This document shows positions 31,643 to 43,200 of a DNA stretch of 63,981 nucleotides, in pieces (positions within the stretch are counted from its first letter, which is position 1; each line of letters opens with the position of its first letter). Source of the stretch: a virus; the IMG/VR virus record IMGVR_UViG_3300014933_000403, positions 1 through 63,981 of that record, one strand, 5' to 3'. Under the pieces are notes generated by a model. The model ran no database searches, had not been told where the DNA came from, and worked only from the letters and a program-made list of their open reading frames with translations. A program made the translations under genes and the position numbers.

Positions 31643-32308
31643 ATGATCACTCAAGTAACTTTTGGTGTTTTTGTAGAGCGAATCAAGCGTTATCTTTCTA
31701 ACGGATGGCCAGATATTGCCGACAACTATACCAGCAACGAGATCCTCCTTTACGTATATGAGGCTTTAGCAACCGCTATTACTACGAGTGCAAAGGAATC
31801 TTACAAGGTTGATGGGATATATTCTACGTACGAAGGATTTATTACAACATTTTCATTTGCTGCAAGTGCATTTACCCGGGACGCTAAGACCGGTTACTTC
31901 AAGGTTACACTTCCTGCACCACCTGTCGGGTTGCCACTAGGTTATTCCATAAAGGCACCCACTTTTGTTGGCGATGGAGCAGAGAGTTACCCTTTGATCT
32001 TCCTGCAATCGTTTAACCGTGCTAATGCACTGAAGATGCCAACGCCAAACTTTGGTATTTACTGTTGGCCAGAGAATAGAACATTGTTTTTATATGCTAA
32101 TGGTCAAAATTTAATGGCTCTTCCCCAGACACTTAATGTGCCTATGTTGACAGCTAGAGGCGCTACAGGATCAGATACCGATGTAATCAATGCACCGGAT
32201 GATGATATTGAGATGGCATTTAAAATAGTTATTGATAATATTACAGGACGAGTTGACAGACCAAAAACTCTCACCAATGCCGGTAATACAGTCCCAACAG
32301 CAAAATAA
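31643..32308 (+). CDS. Head-tail adaptor/ring protein (probable)
   Basis: A 221-residue protein. Helical N terminus (FVERIKRYLSNGWPDIADNYTSNEIL) and beta-rich remainder. Such a layout is seen in head-to-tail adaptors. It follows the previous gene by one base. Confidence 0.5.
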   Translation: MITQVTFGVFVERIKRYLSNGWPDIADNYTSNEILLYVYEALATAITTSAKESYKVDGIYSTYEGFITTFSFAASAFTRDAKTGYFKVTLPAPPVGLPLGYSIKAPTFVGDGAESYPLIFLQSFNRANALKMPTPNFGIYCWPENRTLFLYANGQNLMALPQTLNVPMLTARGATGSDTDVINAPDDDIEMAFKIVIDNITGRVDRPKTLTNAGNTVPTAK

Positions 32309-32314
32309 TAACCC

Positions 32315-33100
32315 ATGTCAGCACCTATACAGACAAATATTAAACTCAGAGATGCTGTTTACTCTTATCAGGAGCAGGCAAAGGGTAATGAAGCAGAGTT
32401 TCTGAGGCTGTGGAGACTTGCGTTCCGTGGGTTTAAATTCATGGGATTGAATGGATTCTGGGAGCCACAGACAGTTGAATTGGTTGTCAATGCAAACAAA
32501 ACAGCCACATTCCCCGCAGATTACATCAAATGGTGCAAGGTTGGGCAGTTAAATGCAGCTGGGGAATTCCAGACGCTTGCCGTCAATAACAACCTGACTA
32601 CTTACCGCGATAACGGGCCTAACCGATTAGCTGATATCACACCAGAGATTCAGCAGGCATTGCTAGGACCTTACTGGATGACCGGTACCGGTTTCTATGG
32701 ACCGACCGATGGCGAGTGGGCAGGCAACCAACAGAACTTCGGTTTGGGCAGCCACTTGATTCAGCCTGGGGAGTTTAAGATTGATGAGACAAATCGTGTA
32801 ATTATACTGAATACCAACTACCCGTATCCAAACGTGTGGCTGATGTATCTGTCTGCACCGATTCAGAATATGGACTACGAGATTCCTATGCAGTTTGAGG
32901 AAGCTATGATCGCCTGGCTAGCTTGGAAGGATACGCAGTTTATGCCTGCAAACAGTCATATGGCAGGTAATGATAAGCAGATGAGGGCAAGAGATTTTGC
33001 TCGCGCAGTGAGTCTTTCTAAGAAGATGTACAAACCATTTAATCTGGCTGAGGCAGAGCAGTATTACAGAGAATCATTCCTATGGGGGGTTAAAGGATGA
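32315..33100 (+). CDS. Tail ring/tubular protein (probable)
   Basis: A 261-residue protein with a helical N terminus, a beta domain (VELVVNANKTATFPADYIKW) and a C-terminal helical segment (FARAVSLSKKMYK). This is consistent with podovirus tail ring proteins. It overlaps the next gene by 4 nt. Confidence 0.5.
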   Translation: MSAPIQTNIKLRDAVYSYQEQAKGNEAEFLRLWRLAFRGFKFMGLNGFWEPQTVELVVNANKTATFPADYIKWCKVGQLNAAGEFQTLAVNNNLTTYRDNGPNRLADITPEIQQALLGPYWMTGTGFYGPTDGEWAGNQQNFGLGSHLIQPGEFKIDETNRVIILNTNYPYPNVWLMYLSAPIQNMDYEIPMQFEEAMIAWLAWKDTQFMPANSHMAGNDKQMRARDFARAVSLSKKMYKPFNLAEAEQYYRESFLWGVKG

Positions 33101-33402
33101 CGGGACAACAAAACATAACGCTTATTGTCGGATATCCTGGTCCGGACCAACAAAGGATGATCACATTTACTTTGGGTACATCTTATTTCGATGCCGCCCA
33201 GACAAATGTTATCTACAATTGTACTGGTGTTGATCCTTCAGGGAATAACTACACGGCCAAGGGTATGTTTGATAGGTTGTATAAGTTCAAGGTGACAGAC
33301 ATAGTACTCGTGGTACCTACACCTGTACGGACGGTTCGATATTTATTAACAAGCGGTAGCGGTCGTTTATTAACGAGCGGTTCCGGCAAATTTATACTGT
33401 AA
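33097..33402 (+). CDS. Small structural protein
   Basis: A 101-residue protein with a beta-rich body and a C-terminal tandem RYLLTSGSG/RLLTSGSG repeat. It overlaps both neighbours. Probably a minor tail component. Confidence 0.5.
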   Translation: MTGQQNITLIVGYPGPDQQRMITFTLGTSYFDAAQTNVIYNCTGVDPSGNNYTAKGMFDRLYKFKVTDIVLVVPTPVRTVRYLLTSGSGRLLTSGSGKFIL

Positions 33403-33863
33403 TGGCAGGAGAAGACGCTCGTATAAACCAGTTAATAGTTGCAGCTATTGACCTTAGCTACAAGTTTCCATTTGAGGCACCATCTGGCGATGTTGACCCT
33501 GTATGTAATACTTTATTAGCGTTAAAAGAAAATTTTAGACCTTATAAAACTTATGCAGCCCTAATAAGCCTTAGTACATTGAACGCACCTAAAGTATTAA
33601 ATTCTGATTTCGGGGCTACTACTTTTGCTTTTACTAATCCATCAAACGGAACTATCAATATAGTCCCGTCAACGGCTATTTTTACAGCTAACAAAACAGC
33701 ATTAGTTTGTGGTTCATATAATAATAGTGGACAACCATATTTTGTAACAGGAGTTCCCGTAGGAGATTCTTTATTTATATTAAAATTCACTCTTTACGAT
33801 GGAACAAGTACAGGCACACCTAATTTTAGCGATACATTCATTGAAATAAGAGTATATAATTAA
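33402..33863 (+). CDS. Small structural protein
   Basis: A 153-residue protein. The first 50 residues match the composition of neighbours, the remainder is encoded by more AT-rich DNA and looks like a beta-sandwich (FAFTNPSNGTINIVPS). A domain swap by recombination is likely. Confidence 0.5.
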   Translation: MAGEDARINQLIVAAIDLSYKFPFEAPSGDVDPVCNTLLALKENFRPYKTYAALISLSTLNAPKVLNSDFGATTFAFTNPSNGTINIVPSTAIFTANKTALVCGSYNNSGQPYFVTGVPVGDSLFILKFTLYDGTSTGTPNFSDTFIEIRVYN

Positions 33864-33864
33864 T

Positions 33865-36800
33865 ATGGGACCACAGACTCAATCTTTACGGCTACTAGGA
33901 ATGATGGATTACGACACCCCAAACGAGGTGTGGGTACCTGGCCGCCATAAGGTTGCGAGAAATATTATATTCAAGGGTGAGCCAGGCAACCTTCGAGGAG
34001 AAAAAATACCCGGGAATCGCAAGCTTAACTTTACTCCACCTGCAGGTAATAATGTGAACATCGGAAGATTTTGGGACCCCGTTCAGAAGAGGGTCTTTTT
34101 CTTTAACTATAATAGCAATGGTAATTCTGGAGTATACATCATCAATGATGACGAGAGTATTGTCACGCTGATACAAGACGGTACAAATACTACCGGTATC
34201 CCACTTTCTTTTACAGCAGACGGGGTAATTACTAGCGTAGATATTTTTTATGGCGATGATAACACTGGTGATATTTTATATTTCCTTGATAGCTTGAAAC
34301 GTCCGACTAAGATCAATATCAAAAGTTTCTTGGCTGGAACGTACAATCCTATTATCCGATCTTATATTGATGTAGCTAAAGCACCTCCACAGATGCCTAT
34401 CAAACCTGTGTATGAGAATGATGCTGATGTTACATCCAATCAATTGAGGAATATTTTATTCCAATTCAGCTACCGTTTTGTCTATGATGACAACGAGAAG
34501 TCTGTATGGAGTCAATATTCCATCGTGCCATTACCTTTTCAGCCGTATACCACACTTACGCAGGATGATTATCACTTAAACTCCAGGATCTCATTGTTTA
34601 TGAGCACTGGACCGTCTAACGTGAAAAAGATTGAGGTATCGTTCCGGTATGTGAAAGATGGAATTTTAAGCCCATGGTATCTGATATCAAGCTTTGATAA
34701 GGCAGCCTTGGGTCTTACTAGTAACGATGTATTCTGGTATAAGTTCTATAATAGCGACAATTACATACCTGTAGATCCTTTGGAGCAAAGAGAATTGCAG
34801 TCAATGGTTCCTCAGGAAGCTGCTGCTCAGTCCCTGATCAACGGGAATGTCTTAGCTTACACCAACATAAAAGAAGGCTACAACATTGTAAATGCCAATA
34901 CATCTGTTAACTCGCCTACTGAAAGTGGGAATACTTACTTCTTTGATTACAATGGATTACTGTTCTTTGCAACAATATCAGGTGTCGATAGCGGTGTAGC
35001 AGGCACAAGGATTAAAATTTACGTAGCAGGCACCGGTACGAATGTTAGTGGTACCGTAAGTGTATTCAATAATAGTGCAGCCTACTATAAAATAAATATG
35101 GTTGATGGGGCAGGTGCTGATAAAAGTATCAGCTACCTAGAGTCGGCATCGGTTCAAACAGTGAATGCCGTTCTTGCTGCTGTGTCTGGGTTGTTAGTAG
35201 CAGAAGGGTTTACTCAGGTATCTTTAGTGGATAATGTATTGATCGTAAGCTATCCAACAGCGATTACACTTTATTCTTCTGGAACTAGCACAACCGGTAC
35301 AGGGTTCGCATCACCTGTTAATGCCGCCACAACCAAATTTTCATACGCATTCCAATCTGCCTACACATTTGGTCAGATGTATTTTGACGAAGCGGGTAGG
35401 ACAAACGGTGCTGTAATAGCTGCAGGCGGTACATTCCAGACTGCTTTAGATAACGGGTCACAGAATATGTCACCTCAGTTAGTGATCAATCAACGTCCAC
35501 CTAAATGGGCTAGATCATGGGTGCCCGTAAGAACTCCGAACCTTACTTATTCCAAACGCCTGAACTGGGTGACCAATGGTGCTTACTCTGATGCTCAGGC
35601 TAATATTCTTGGGGTTAGATACGCTTATCTAGAGATTGATAATATCCGTCAGTATAATGAATTGATTCATGCTACCGAAGGGGTTGTTTCATACGGGTTC
35701 ACTCCTGGAGATCGTGTACGCATATCAGGTAGGTTTGCAGCTACCGGTGCTCCTGCTACATTGAATGCTACTTACGACTATGAAGTGTTGGGTGTTGTGA
35801 ATAGTTTCGTGGTAGATGGTATCACTAAGATTGGGACGTTTGTCCAAATATATTACCCTACTGCCGATATAGATGCCAACTTTAAGTTTGACGGCGCTGG
35901 TAATTTCCAGAACTACCAGATTCTTTTATATTCTTTGGCTAAACACCAAAATGCCACCAACCAGATATACTTTGAGTGTGGTAAGGCATTTGGTATAGGT
36001 AACCCAGGCACTGACCAGGCATATCATATTGGGTTGGAACAAACGCAGAGCGCTGATCTTGTCACACCGGCTAAGGTTACTCTTGCCAATGGAGATATGT
36101 TCGCTCGCCAGAGGGTCGTTTTTATAGGTCGTTCCGCAGTACTTAGTGCTGTTCCGATCGGGAATGGATTTTACTATGTGCGTCCTGAACTTACTATACC
36201 TACGACAATCACTAACGCAGTGTACACTCTGCAAGCTGCTACCGGTGCACAGGCAAACCCCCCACTGGTGCCTAGCTATGACCCTGCTGCTAATTTCTTC
36301 CTTAATAATTCAGTCAACCCTATAACTGTAAGGTTGAGGGCTAGCATTCCAATAACAGTTGACCTTGCTTTAAATGCATCTGTTCTGGCTACCATCAGTA
36401 CGCCTGGCCCTGTTGAGAAAGTGATCACACTTGTGAATCCGATCGCTATGAGTCCATCTGTTGGCTATACGGTAGAGGTTGATTCATATGTTACCGTTCC
36501 TCCAAGCGGTTATCTTAACATGCTTTTGGTAAACAGTGCCAATGTCGTGAACATGAACATAGGATCGTACAGTCTGACTGTTGATGTGATATTGAATGTT
36601 ACTATACCAATCATAGAAACCAGCTTCAGTGACGTATACAATATGATGATCAATAGCAATGGCCGTCCATCTGTATATGACCCTAACGCAAAGCAGGTTA
36701 CTGATGGTGTTTTGTTCCGGTACAGTCGACCGTATGATTTCGGAACAAATTTTAACGGGATGAGTATGTTTTACCCGCTCAACTATGATCGCTTTGATGA

Positions 36801-37830
36801 TTCATTTGGCCCTGTTATCCGTACCAGGATCAATCAAAATGAATTGAGGGTATTCCAGAAGGTTCGGGTTGGAAGAGTTGGTATATATGCTAGGTTCATC
36901 AAGAACAACGCAGGTGATACAACATTGATCACTTCTGATACTATCATCACGCCAAATAATATTGAGTACTATATTGGGGACTTCGGTTTATCGATACCTA
37001 GTTCTTTGGTTAGCAATGGCAATGTAGACTACTTCCCAGCAATTAATAAAGGAGTGTGGGTTAGGTTAAGCCAAGACGGTATGACACCTATCTCTGAGAT
37101 ATATCATATGCAGACATGGGCAGGGAATGTTTTACCTGCTTATAATACAGATACGGCTTACCAGTACGGTGGCATTGCTCGCATATGGGGTACGTTTAAT
37201 TACTTGAAAGATCGCCATGGGGAGGTTATATTCTCTCTTCAGGGTGGCGGCAGTAAAGTTCCGTACGCATTATCATTTGATGAAAAAGAGAATGCGTTTA
37301 GTTCTTTTTATGATTTCCAATCAGAAGCAATTCAGTCGGATAACATCGTTTGTGCCGGAAACAAGTTGATCACCTGGCAGGCAGGTATCCCGTATGTGCA
37401 TGATGATGTCGGAACAAACAGAAGATTCTATGGTTCTGGGTTCTTCCCATCCATTGATCTTGTGTTCAATGATAACCCAAATGTTAAAAAAGAATTCACT
37501 ACTGTCGGGTATGCTTCACCAATACAAAGCCAGGACTTATCTGAGCCTAGTGTGCCGCTGTGGGATGCACCGGTTATCGGTGATATATACACTGCATTGA
37601 ACCAACAAAGCAATTTGATATATGGTGACTTTGAGGCGAGGGAAAATATGTATTACGCAGCGTTCTGGAGAGCGGCCGTGTACAGCAATGTGTACAATGT
37701 TTATGATGTCTGGTCTGGAGATTACCTGAAAGGATTGTGGTTGCAAATGCACCTGAGATGTGGAACATATGGAGCAACTCATATCTTCTCACCGTTCGTC
37801 AATTACCTGGTATCACCAAAAGTCCTTTAA
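33865..37830 (+). CDS. Tail nozzle/stabilisation-like protein
   Basis: A 1321-residue beta-rich protein. The segment LRNILFQFSYRFVYDDNEKSVWS (about residues 195-215, shown here in part) recurs in large tail proteins of crAss-like and other Bacteroidota podoviruses (nozzle or stabilisation proteins). It probably forms the tail knob and may carry host-binding insertions (about 350-480 and 800-930). Confidence 0.6.
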   Translation: MGPQTQSLRLLGMMDYDTPNEVWVPGRHKVARNIIFKGEPGNLRGEKIPGNRKLNFTPPAGNNVNIGRFWDPVQKRVFFFNYNSNGNSGVYIINDDESIVTLIQDGTNTTGIPLSFTADGVITSVDIFYGDDNTGDILYFLDSLKRPTKINIKSFLAGTYNPIIRSYIDVAKAPPQMPIKPVYENDADVTSNQLRNILFQFSYRFVYDDNEKSVWSQYSIVPLPFQPYTTLTQDDYHLNSRISLFMSTGPSNVKKIEVSFRYVKDGILSPWYLISSFDKAALGLTSNDVFWYKFYNSDNYIPVDPLEQRELQSMVPQEAAAQSLINGNVLAYTNIKEGYNIVNANTSVNSPTESGNTYFFDYNGLLFFATISGVDSGVAGTRIKIYVAGTGTNVSGTVSVFNNSAAYYKINMVDGAGADKSISYLESASVQTVNAVLAAVSGLLVAEGFTQVSLVDNVLIVSYPTAITLYSSGTSTTGTGFASPVNAATTKFSYAFQSAYTFGQMYFDEAGRTNGAVIAAGGTFQTALDNGSQNMSPQLVINQRPPKWARSWVPVRTPNLTYSKRLNWVTNGAYSDAQANILGVRYAYLEIDNIRQYNELIHATEGVVSYGFTPGDRVRISGRFAATGAPATLNATYDYEVLGVVNSFVVDGITKIGTFVQIYYPTADIDANFKFDGAGNFQNYQILLYSLAKHQNATNQIYFECGKAFGIGNPGTDQAYHIGLEQTQSADLVTPAKVTLANGDMFARQRVVFIGRSAVLSAVPIGNGFYYVRPELTIPTTITNAVYTLQAATGAQANPPLVPSYDPAANFFLNNSVNPITVRLRASIPITVDLALNASVLATISTPGPVEKVITLVNPIAMSPSVGYTVEVDSYVTVPPSGYLNMLLVNSANVVNMNIGSYSLTVDVILNVTIPIIETSFSDVYNMMINSNGRPSVYDPNAKQVTDGVLFRYSRPYDFGTNFNGMSMFYPLNYDRFDDSFGPVIRTRINQNELRVFQKVRVGRVGIYARFIKNNAGDTTLITSDTIITPNNIEYYIGDFGLSIPSSLVSNGNVDYFPAINKGVWVRLSQDGMTPISEIYHMQTWAGNVLPAYNTDTAYQYGGIARIWGTFNYLKDRHGEVIFSLQGGGSKVPYALSFDEKENAFSSFYDFQSEAIQSDNIVCAGNKLITWQAGIPYVHDDVGTNRRFYGSGFFPSIDLVFNDNPNVKKEFTTVGYASPIQSQDLSEPSVPLWDAPVIGDIYTALNQQSNLIYGDFEARENMYYAAFWRAAVYSNVYNVYDVWSGDYLKGLWLQMHLRCGTYGATHIFSPFVNYLVSPKVL

Positions 37831-37873
37831 CAATGAGAGAGATTTCGTTACTTTACTATATAAATCATTCATT

Positions 37874-38560
37874 ATGCCACTCCCATTATTAATCCCAGCT
37901 GCAATGGCAGCTTACAACCTGATCTCTGGGGCTGTAAAGAAAGGGAAGGCTAATAAGCTTGCAAAAGAAAATAAACGCCCTACAGCTGTTATACCTGATG
38001 AGGTAAAAATAAATCAGCAGATATCAAGAGATATGGCTCAGGAAGGTCTTCCTGCAGCCCAATACGCAAAGGCTCAACAAGAGATTGAAAAAAGTGCTGC
38101 AGCAGCTACCGGTGCTGCTACCGAAAGGAAGGGCGGTCTAGCTACTGTAAGTACTATCCAAGCTAATACTGACGCAGCTAAGAGTAATCTAGTGGCTCAG
38201 GACGCTGCTGCTAGGGTGGGGAATATAAAGAACATGATGTCACGTAACGATGTCACCGCCCAATGGAAAGATAAAGTGTGGGATTACAACGAACGTCAAA
38301 AATACGAAGAGAATGCTGCTGCAATACGTGGTTTAAGGGGTGCTGCTGCTGCTGATACTAATACTGGCTTAGAGATGGGCGCTAGCACTGCTGCTATGGC
38401 ACTGGAGTCTTTTGGAGGGAAAGGAAGTTCAGATGGGGCTATGAGTATACTTGGTGGTAAAAAATCAGCATCGGGTGGTGGTGGCGGCAGTTCACAAGAT
38501 ATCTTATCAAAATTAGACCCTGCTACGATAGCTAAACTACTACCTCTTTTAGGGTTATAA
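37874..38560 (+). CDS. Internal virion protein with N-terminal hydrophobic helix
   Basis: A 228-residue protein. An N-terminal hydrophobic stretch (PLPLLIPAAMAAYNLISGA), then Ala-rich helices and a Gly/Ser-rich C terminus. The layout resembles small core/pore proteins of podoviruses. The ATG at 37874 is chosen; the longer frame overlaps the previous gene. Confidence 0.5.
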   Translation: MPLPLLIPAAMAAYNLISGAVKKGKANKLAKENKRPTAVIPDEVKINQQISRDMAQEGLPAAQYAKAQQEIEKSAAAATGAATERKGGLATVSTIQANTDAAKSNLVAQDAAARVGNIKNMMSRNDVTAQWKDKVWDYNERQKYEENAAAIRGLRGAAAADTNTGLEMGASTAAMALESFGGKGSSDGAMSILGGKKSASGGGGGSSQDILSKLDPATIAKLLPLLGL

Positions 38561-38572
38561 AAAACAATAACA

Positions 38573-40228
38573 ATGGCTGATAATTTCTCAGGATTAAACG
38601 TTTCAACAGGGCAGGGCGAAGGTGCTGCTCATATCAACCATTGGGAGAACTTCTACAACACTATTGGCCAAATACAACAACGTGATCTAGCTCACCAAAA
38701 AGCTATTGTTGATGCAGCTAATAAGGGTAATCTTGAGATGGGCGAATTAGCTAAAGGATTACGCCCAAAAGATATACCTAAGTTTAAACAATATACTGAT
38801 AAGTTTACTGAAGCTGCTTTAATGGCGGCAAGTAAGGATGTCCAGAAAGACCCACACCAACTTGCCGAGTGGACAAAGAAAAAGAACGATGCCTACACCG
38901 GTGCTATGGCATGGGCGAGTACATCAAAACAGATTGGCGAATTCCGTAGCAAAACAATACCTAGTGCCGTCTTAAAAGATAAGGGTGTTGGCTGGAGGTC
39001 ACCAGAAGAACTGGATGAAATGTATAAGCAGTACGATGATATGGATTCTGATCAAATCACAAAGGCTCAATTAAATACTCCAACAAAATGGGTAATCCCT
39101 GCAGATACATTCCCTAAACAAGATTATGATAAGCATATTTTCGGTGACGTAGTTACTAAACCGGATATGCAGGAAGTAAAAGACCCTTCTGGCCGCACTA
39201 TCGCTAGGGAAACAAAGCAGATACAATCGTACGCACACAATACCCCGACTATCGCAAGTAAGACGGCGCAGGTTATTAATGGTGTAAGGGATGTTCGTCA
39301 AGCAGCTAAGGCTGAATTTGAAAAAGCAGACCCTGCTGTCATTAAACAAACTATGGATGATGCACAGAAGATTGTTGAGGCTGATCCTGACTCGAAGGGA
39401 ATGAAGTTACCTGTAGATTATGTTGGGTACGCCACCGCAAAAAATATTATCCAAGGAAAGCCAAAGGTGGTTGGCACCTCAGCATACGCAGAAGATCCTG
39501 GTTATAAACGTGAGCAGGATGAAGCATTTAAGATGAAGATGGCTGACAAAAATGCAGCAAAGGCTAAGAGCCTTGTTTATTTACATGCGTCACTGGCTAA
39601 AAAAACAGATGCTCCTCAGTCTGTCAACACTCAATTCATGTACGATGCGGCTAGGAATCCAACCAAAGATATTGTGGTGGGTAAAACAGCTAGCGGTAAC
39701 CCAATCTACATGAAGGGGACTCAGATCATTAATAATGCTATCCAAGCCATAGCCGGGGATAATCCTAAGAATGTTGACGGAGTTCAGCTGGACAGGTGGA
39801 CACTGGTTACCGAGGATGGCAGGAGGAGAATTCTGGAGAAGTTACTTCCAGAACTTGATGACACTAAAGGAGTAACAATTGATCAGCTTGCGAAAGGGAA
39901 TCCAAACAACCACAACGAGACAATCCAGGCTATTTTAGATCAGGTAAACTCCAAGTACAAACAGAATATTAAGATGGATGATATCAACAAGTATGCGATA
40001 CCTGTTTTTATCACCAAGAAGTATGTTCCAGACCCGATTAATAGCGGTCAAAAAATGTTAGTACTTACCCCTACATTTATCAACCCGGCTACCAATGATT
40101 TTGGTCAATTCCATAGTGCTATTTCAAATCAGGTTAACACCAAAAAGAAGAATCAGATGAGTACTGAGAACCCGAATTTTATCAGTTTCCTGCAACAGAA
40201 TGCAGGAAATGATGATGACGAGCAATAA
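38573..40228 (+). CDS. Internal virion/cargo protein
   Basis: A 551-residue, hydrophilic, helical protein with no enzymatic motif seen. Its place between two other cargo-like proteins suggests it is packaged in the capsid or ejected with the DNA. Confidence 0.45.
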   Translation: MADNFSGLNVSTGQGEGAAHINHWENFYNTIGQIQQRDLAHQKAIVDAANKGNLEMGELAKGLRPKDIPKFKQYTDKFTEAALMAASKDVQKDPHQLAEWTKKKNDAYTGAMAWASTSKQIGEFRSKTIPSAVLKDKGVGWRSPEELDEMYKQYDDMDSDQITKAQLNTPTKWVIPADTFPKQDYDKHIFGDVVTKPDMQEVKDPSGRTIARETKQIQSYAHNTPTIASKTAQVINGVRDVRQAAKAEFEKADPAVIKQTMDDAQKIVEADPDSKGMKLPVDYVGYATAKNIIQGKPKVVGTSAYAEDPGYKREQDEAFKMKMADKNAAKAKSLVYLHASLAKKTDAPQSVNTQFMYDAARNPTKDIVVGKTASGNPIYMKGTQIINNAIQAIAGDNPKNVDGVQLDRWTLVTEDGRRRILEKLLPELDDTKGVTIDQLAKGNPNNHNETIQAILDQVNSKYKQNIKMDDINKYAIPVFITKKYVPDPINSGQKMLVLTPTFINPATNDFGQFHSAISNQVNTKKKNQMSTENPNFISFLQQNAGNDDDEQ

Positions 40229-40234
40229 TAATCT

Positions 40235-40245
40235 TATTTTTATGG
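40235..40245 (+). promoter_or_regulatory. Candidate late promoter -7 motif
   Basis: TATTTTTATGG, 16 nt before the ATG at 40262, a member of the YAnnTTTATG set. The -33 box is unclear. Confidence 0.4.
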
Positions 40246-40261
40246 GAGATTCATTCTACCC

Positions 40262-43200
40262 ATGACCGATCCACAAACACAAATAGACGAGGTTACACTA
40301 GATAAACCTATCGCAGGTACTAAGTTTAAGCCTGTGGGCGATGTGCCTGAAGGTATGTTTGATAACAAAATGTCCGATCAGGACTTCGCAGAACTTTTAA
40401 AGAAGCAAAAACCAAAGACTGTTGGCGAGGCTGCCGTCATTGGCATGTCACAATACATGCTTGATCAGAAGAAAAACTACCAAGGAATTAAGAATAATGA
40501 GCAGGTTTCTAATAGGATGATTGCTCAGTCGGCCGACAAACTAAACAAAGTAAATACTCAACAGGTACCCATCGAAGATGATAAGGCAGCAAAGGATTTA
40601 GCTAAACGCCAGGCTGAATTCGAGAGAGACCTGTATGCAGATTATAGTATCCCAGAAGATCAGCGTCATGAAGGATCTATCGTTAAGATGCCAAAAGGCA
40701 TGCGTAGTGATTACGTTGATCACCTAGGCATGAAGAATCCTGCTTGGACTAGAGAATATGTTCAATTGCGTAAAGACCCAGATACCGGTAAATTATCCTG
40801 GCAGGGGTACAACAAGCCTTCTGTAATCAGAGGAGAGAGTGATATTACTATGTTCAGTACCAGGTTTAAGGACGAAGGATTTACTGAGCAGGTTGATGAT
40901 AAGACAGGGCTTAAAAGCAAAGTGCCCACCAAAGAAGTGCAGGCGTTTTGGGATAAGCAGGCTACCGATAAAGATTACAGTGAAGAAGCTACCAGAGCAA
41001 CGAATTTATTGCGTAACATGGAGGCATCAGGCAACTACCGTGTGAGTAAAATGATGGCATCCAACCCTGAGTTATGGAAGAACTTCAAGGCAGAGACAGG
41101 TTTTTTAACTGGGCAGGATCTAAATGAAGGTGGTGCTATGCAGGCTGCCGACAATGCTATCATGAAGACATTTGAGATGGATACGCCATTATCCAAGGTA
41201 GCACCTCATTATGCTCCATGGGCAATCATGGATGCTATTGATAAGCATAACCAGTTCGCAGAATACACCGATAAATATAATCAGGATCAGGATAATATAT
41301 CAGCAAAACTTCGGTTAGCAGGAGAGCCTTCGCTTTACCAAAAAATGCCGGAGGCTTTCGACAGGTTGCACGAGATCGAAGCACAGATGATGCGTGATCC
41401 TAAAAGTGTATCCCCGGCAGACCAGAAACAGTACAACGCCATCAAGCTTGAGCTGACCAAACACACTCTGGAAACCATGAAGGATTCTCCTCTGTCTGCT
41501 GCGTTTAAAATGAAGGCTGCTGAATACAAGGTGAAGAATGATCAGCATTTAAAAGATATTGAATTACTCGGCACACCCGATGGCCAGGCTGCACTCTCCC
41601 TGTTATCCAAACAGGCAAAAGGATATGAGATGTCGCAAAGGCTGCCAGATTACTTCCCGGGTATGAAACAGGCAGAAAAAGAGCAGAAAGCTATCGATGA
41701 GAAAGGGGATTACTTTTCTTCTATAAAAACATTCCTGAGAGGAGTGCGTAATTCTACCGAGTCAATCAGGTCAGGAATCATGCGTGATATCGGGTTTACT
41801 GAAGACCAGATTGGGAAAGAAATTTCTGGTGAAAAAAAGTCAGAACTTGATTTAAGAACTCCTATACGTGCAGGTAATACCGCATGGGAGAAGTTAGCAA
41901 ATTTCTCAGACGGCTTGGGTGAAATGGCTGGTGGGTTAGCCCCGGTGATGGCTATGACCATGGCTGTCGGAGGCGGTTCTATTAGCGGCACCATACCTTT
42001 TATTCTACGGGAAGGTGTCCCATTCTTTCTACAAGGGCAGAACGATTATTACCGTGAGGCTAGAGCCAACGGGTTGGATAATGTAACCGCCCACTTAAAA
42101 GGAATTCTTGGCGGTTCTGCGTTAGTACTCAGCCAAAGTATTCTTCCAAAAGGAAAACTACTTGACCATGGCGTTATCAATAAGGAAATTGAAGAGGTGA
42201 TCAAGAAGGGTGTGGTTGATAAATCAGCACTTGAAAGTTTTTATTCAAAGTTCATATCTTCTGGTATCCACGCAACTGGTGCCGGCGCTGCCATCACTAC
42301 CGCTAACGGCATGGCTGATTGGGCTATGAATAGCTACATCAATATGCAGAAAGGGACGAAGCTTCCTGCCGACCAGCTTGAGCCAGGCAAGATTTCTGAG
42401 TCTGCACTGATGTTTGGTGTGATGGGATCGATTATGAATGGGGTCTCCTCATTTGGAGACAAGTCTGCAGCACGATCTATGGTGCTAAAGATGGCAGAAG
42501 ATCATCCGCTTACCACTCTCCGGGCCATAGATGACGCAATTACCATTTCAAAAACAGATGCATCTTATAACGAGACCGCACTGCAGCGAATGAAAAAGGA
42601 TGTGTCTGAGGCTATACAGATGAGTTACCCGGAAAGCTTTACCAAGGAACAAAGAATAGCAACGTTCGACCTGATCAAGAAAAAAGAAGAACTACAACAG
42701 GAGCAATCAACGGTAGGCTCTGAATTTAAAGGATCATTTGAGCAGAAGATTAAGGCAATTGATGATAAAATAAAAGAGGTAGCCGACAAACCAGAATCGG
42801 CACAAAAACATTTGGATGAGGTATCCGACCCATTATATAAAAAACTTGAATCAGAAGGCTACTTTGATGTTCCATCTAAGAAGGAAGAGAAGAAAGCTGA
42901 AGACCAATCAAAAAAAGAAGCAGCTGTGGCCAAGTCGGAGTCGGCCCCTGTATTGATTCGCCATGGCGAAACTGATTCAAACAAGCTAGGCCTTACCGGT
43001 GCAGCTGATGATCCATTGAATGAGAAGGGCAAAGTGCAGGCTGAAAAGCTTGGCGAAGAATTGGCGGCAAGTGGGATTAAGAACGTTGTTACGTCACCAA
43101 TGACCCGGGCACAGGAAACAGCTGAAGCGATTGTTGGGAAGACAGGTGGCGAGGTGGTTACTAATGATAAGCTTGCCGAGTGGAATACTGGTGCAGATAA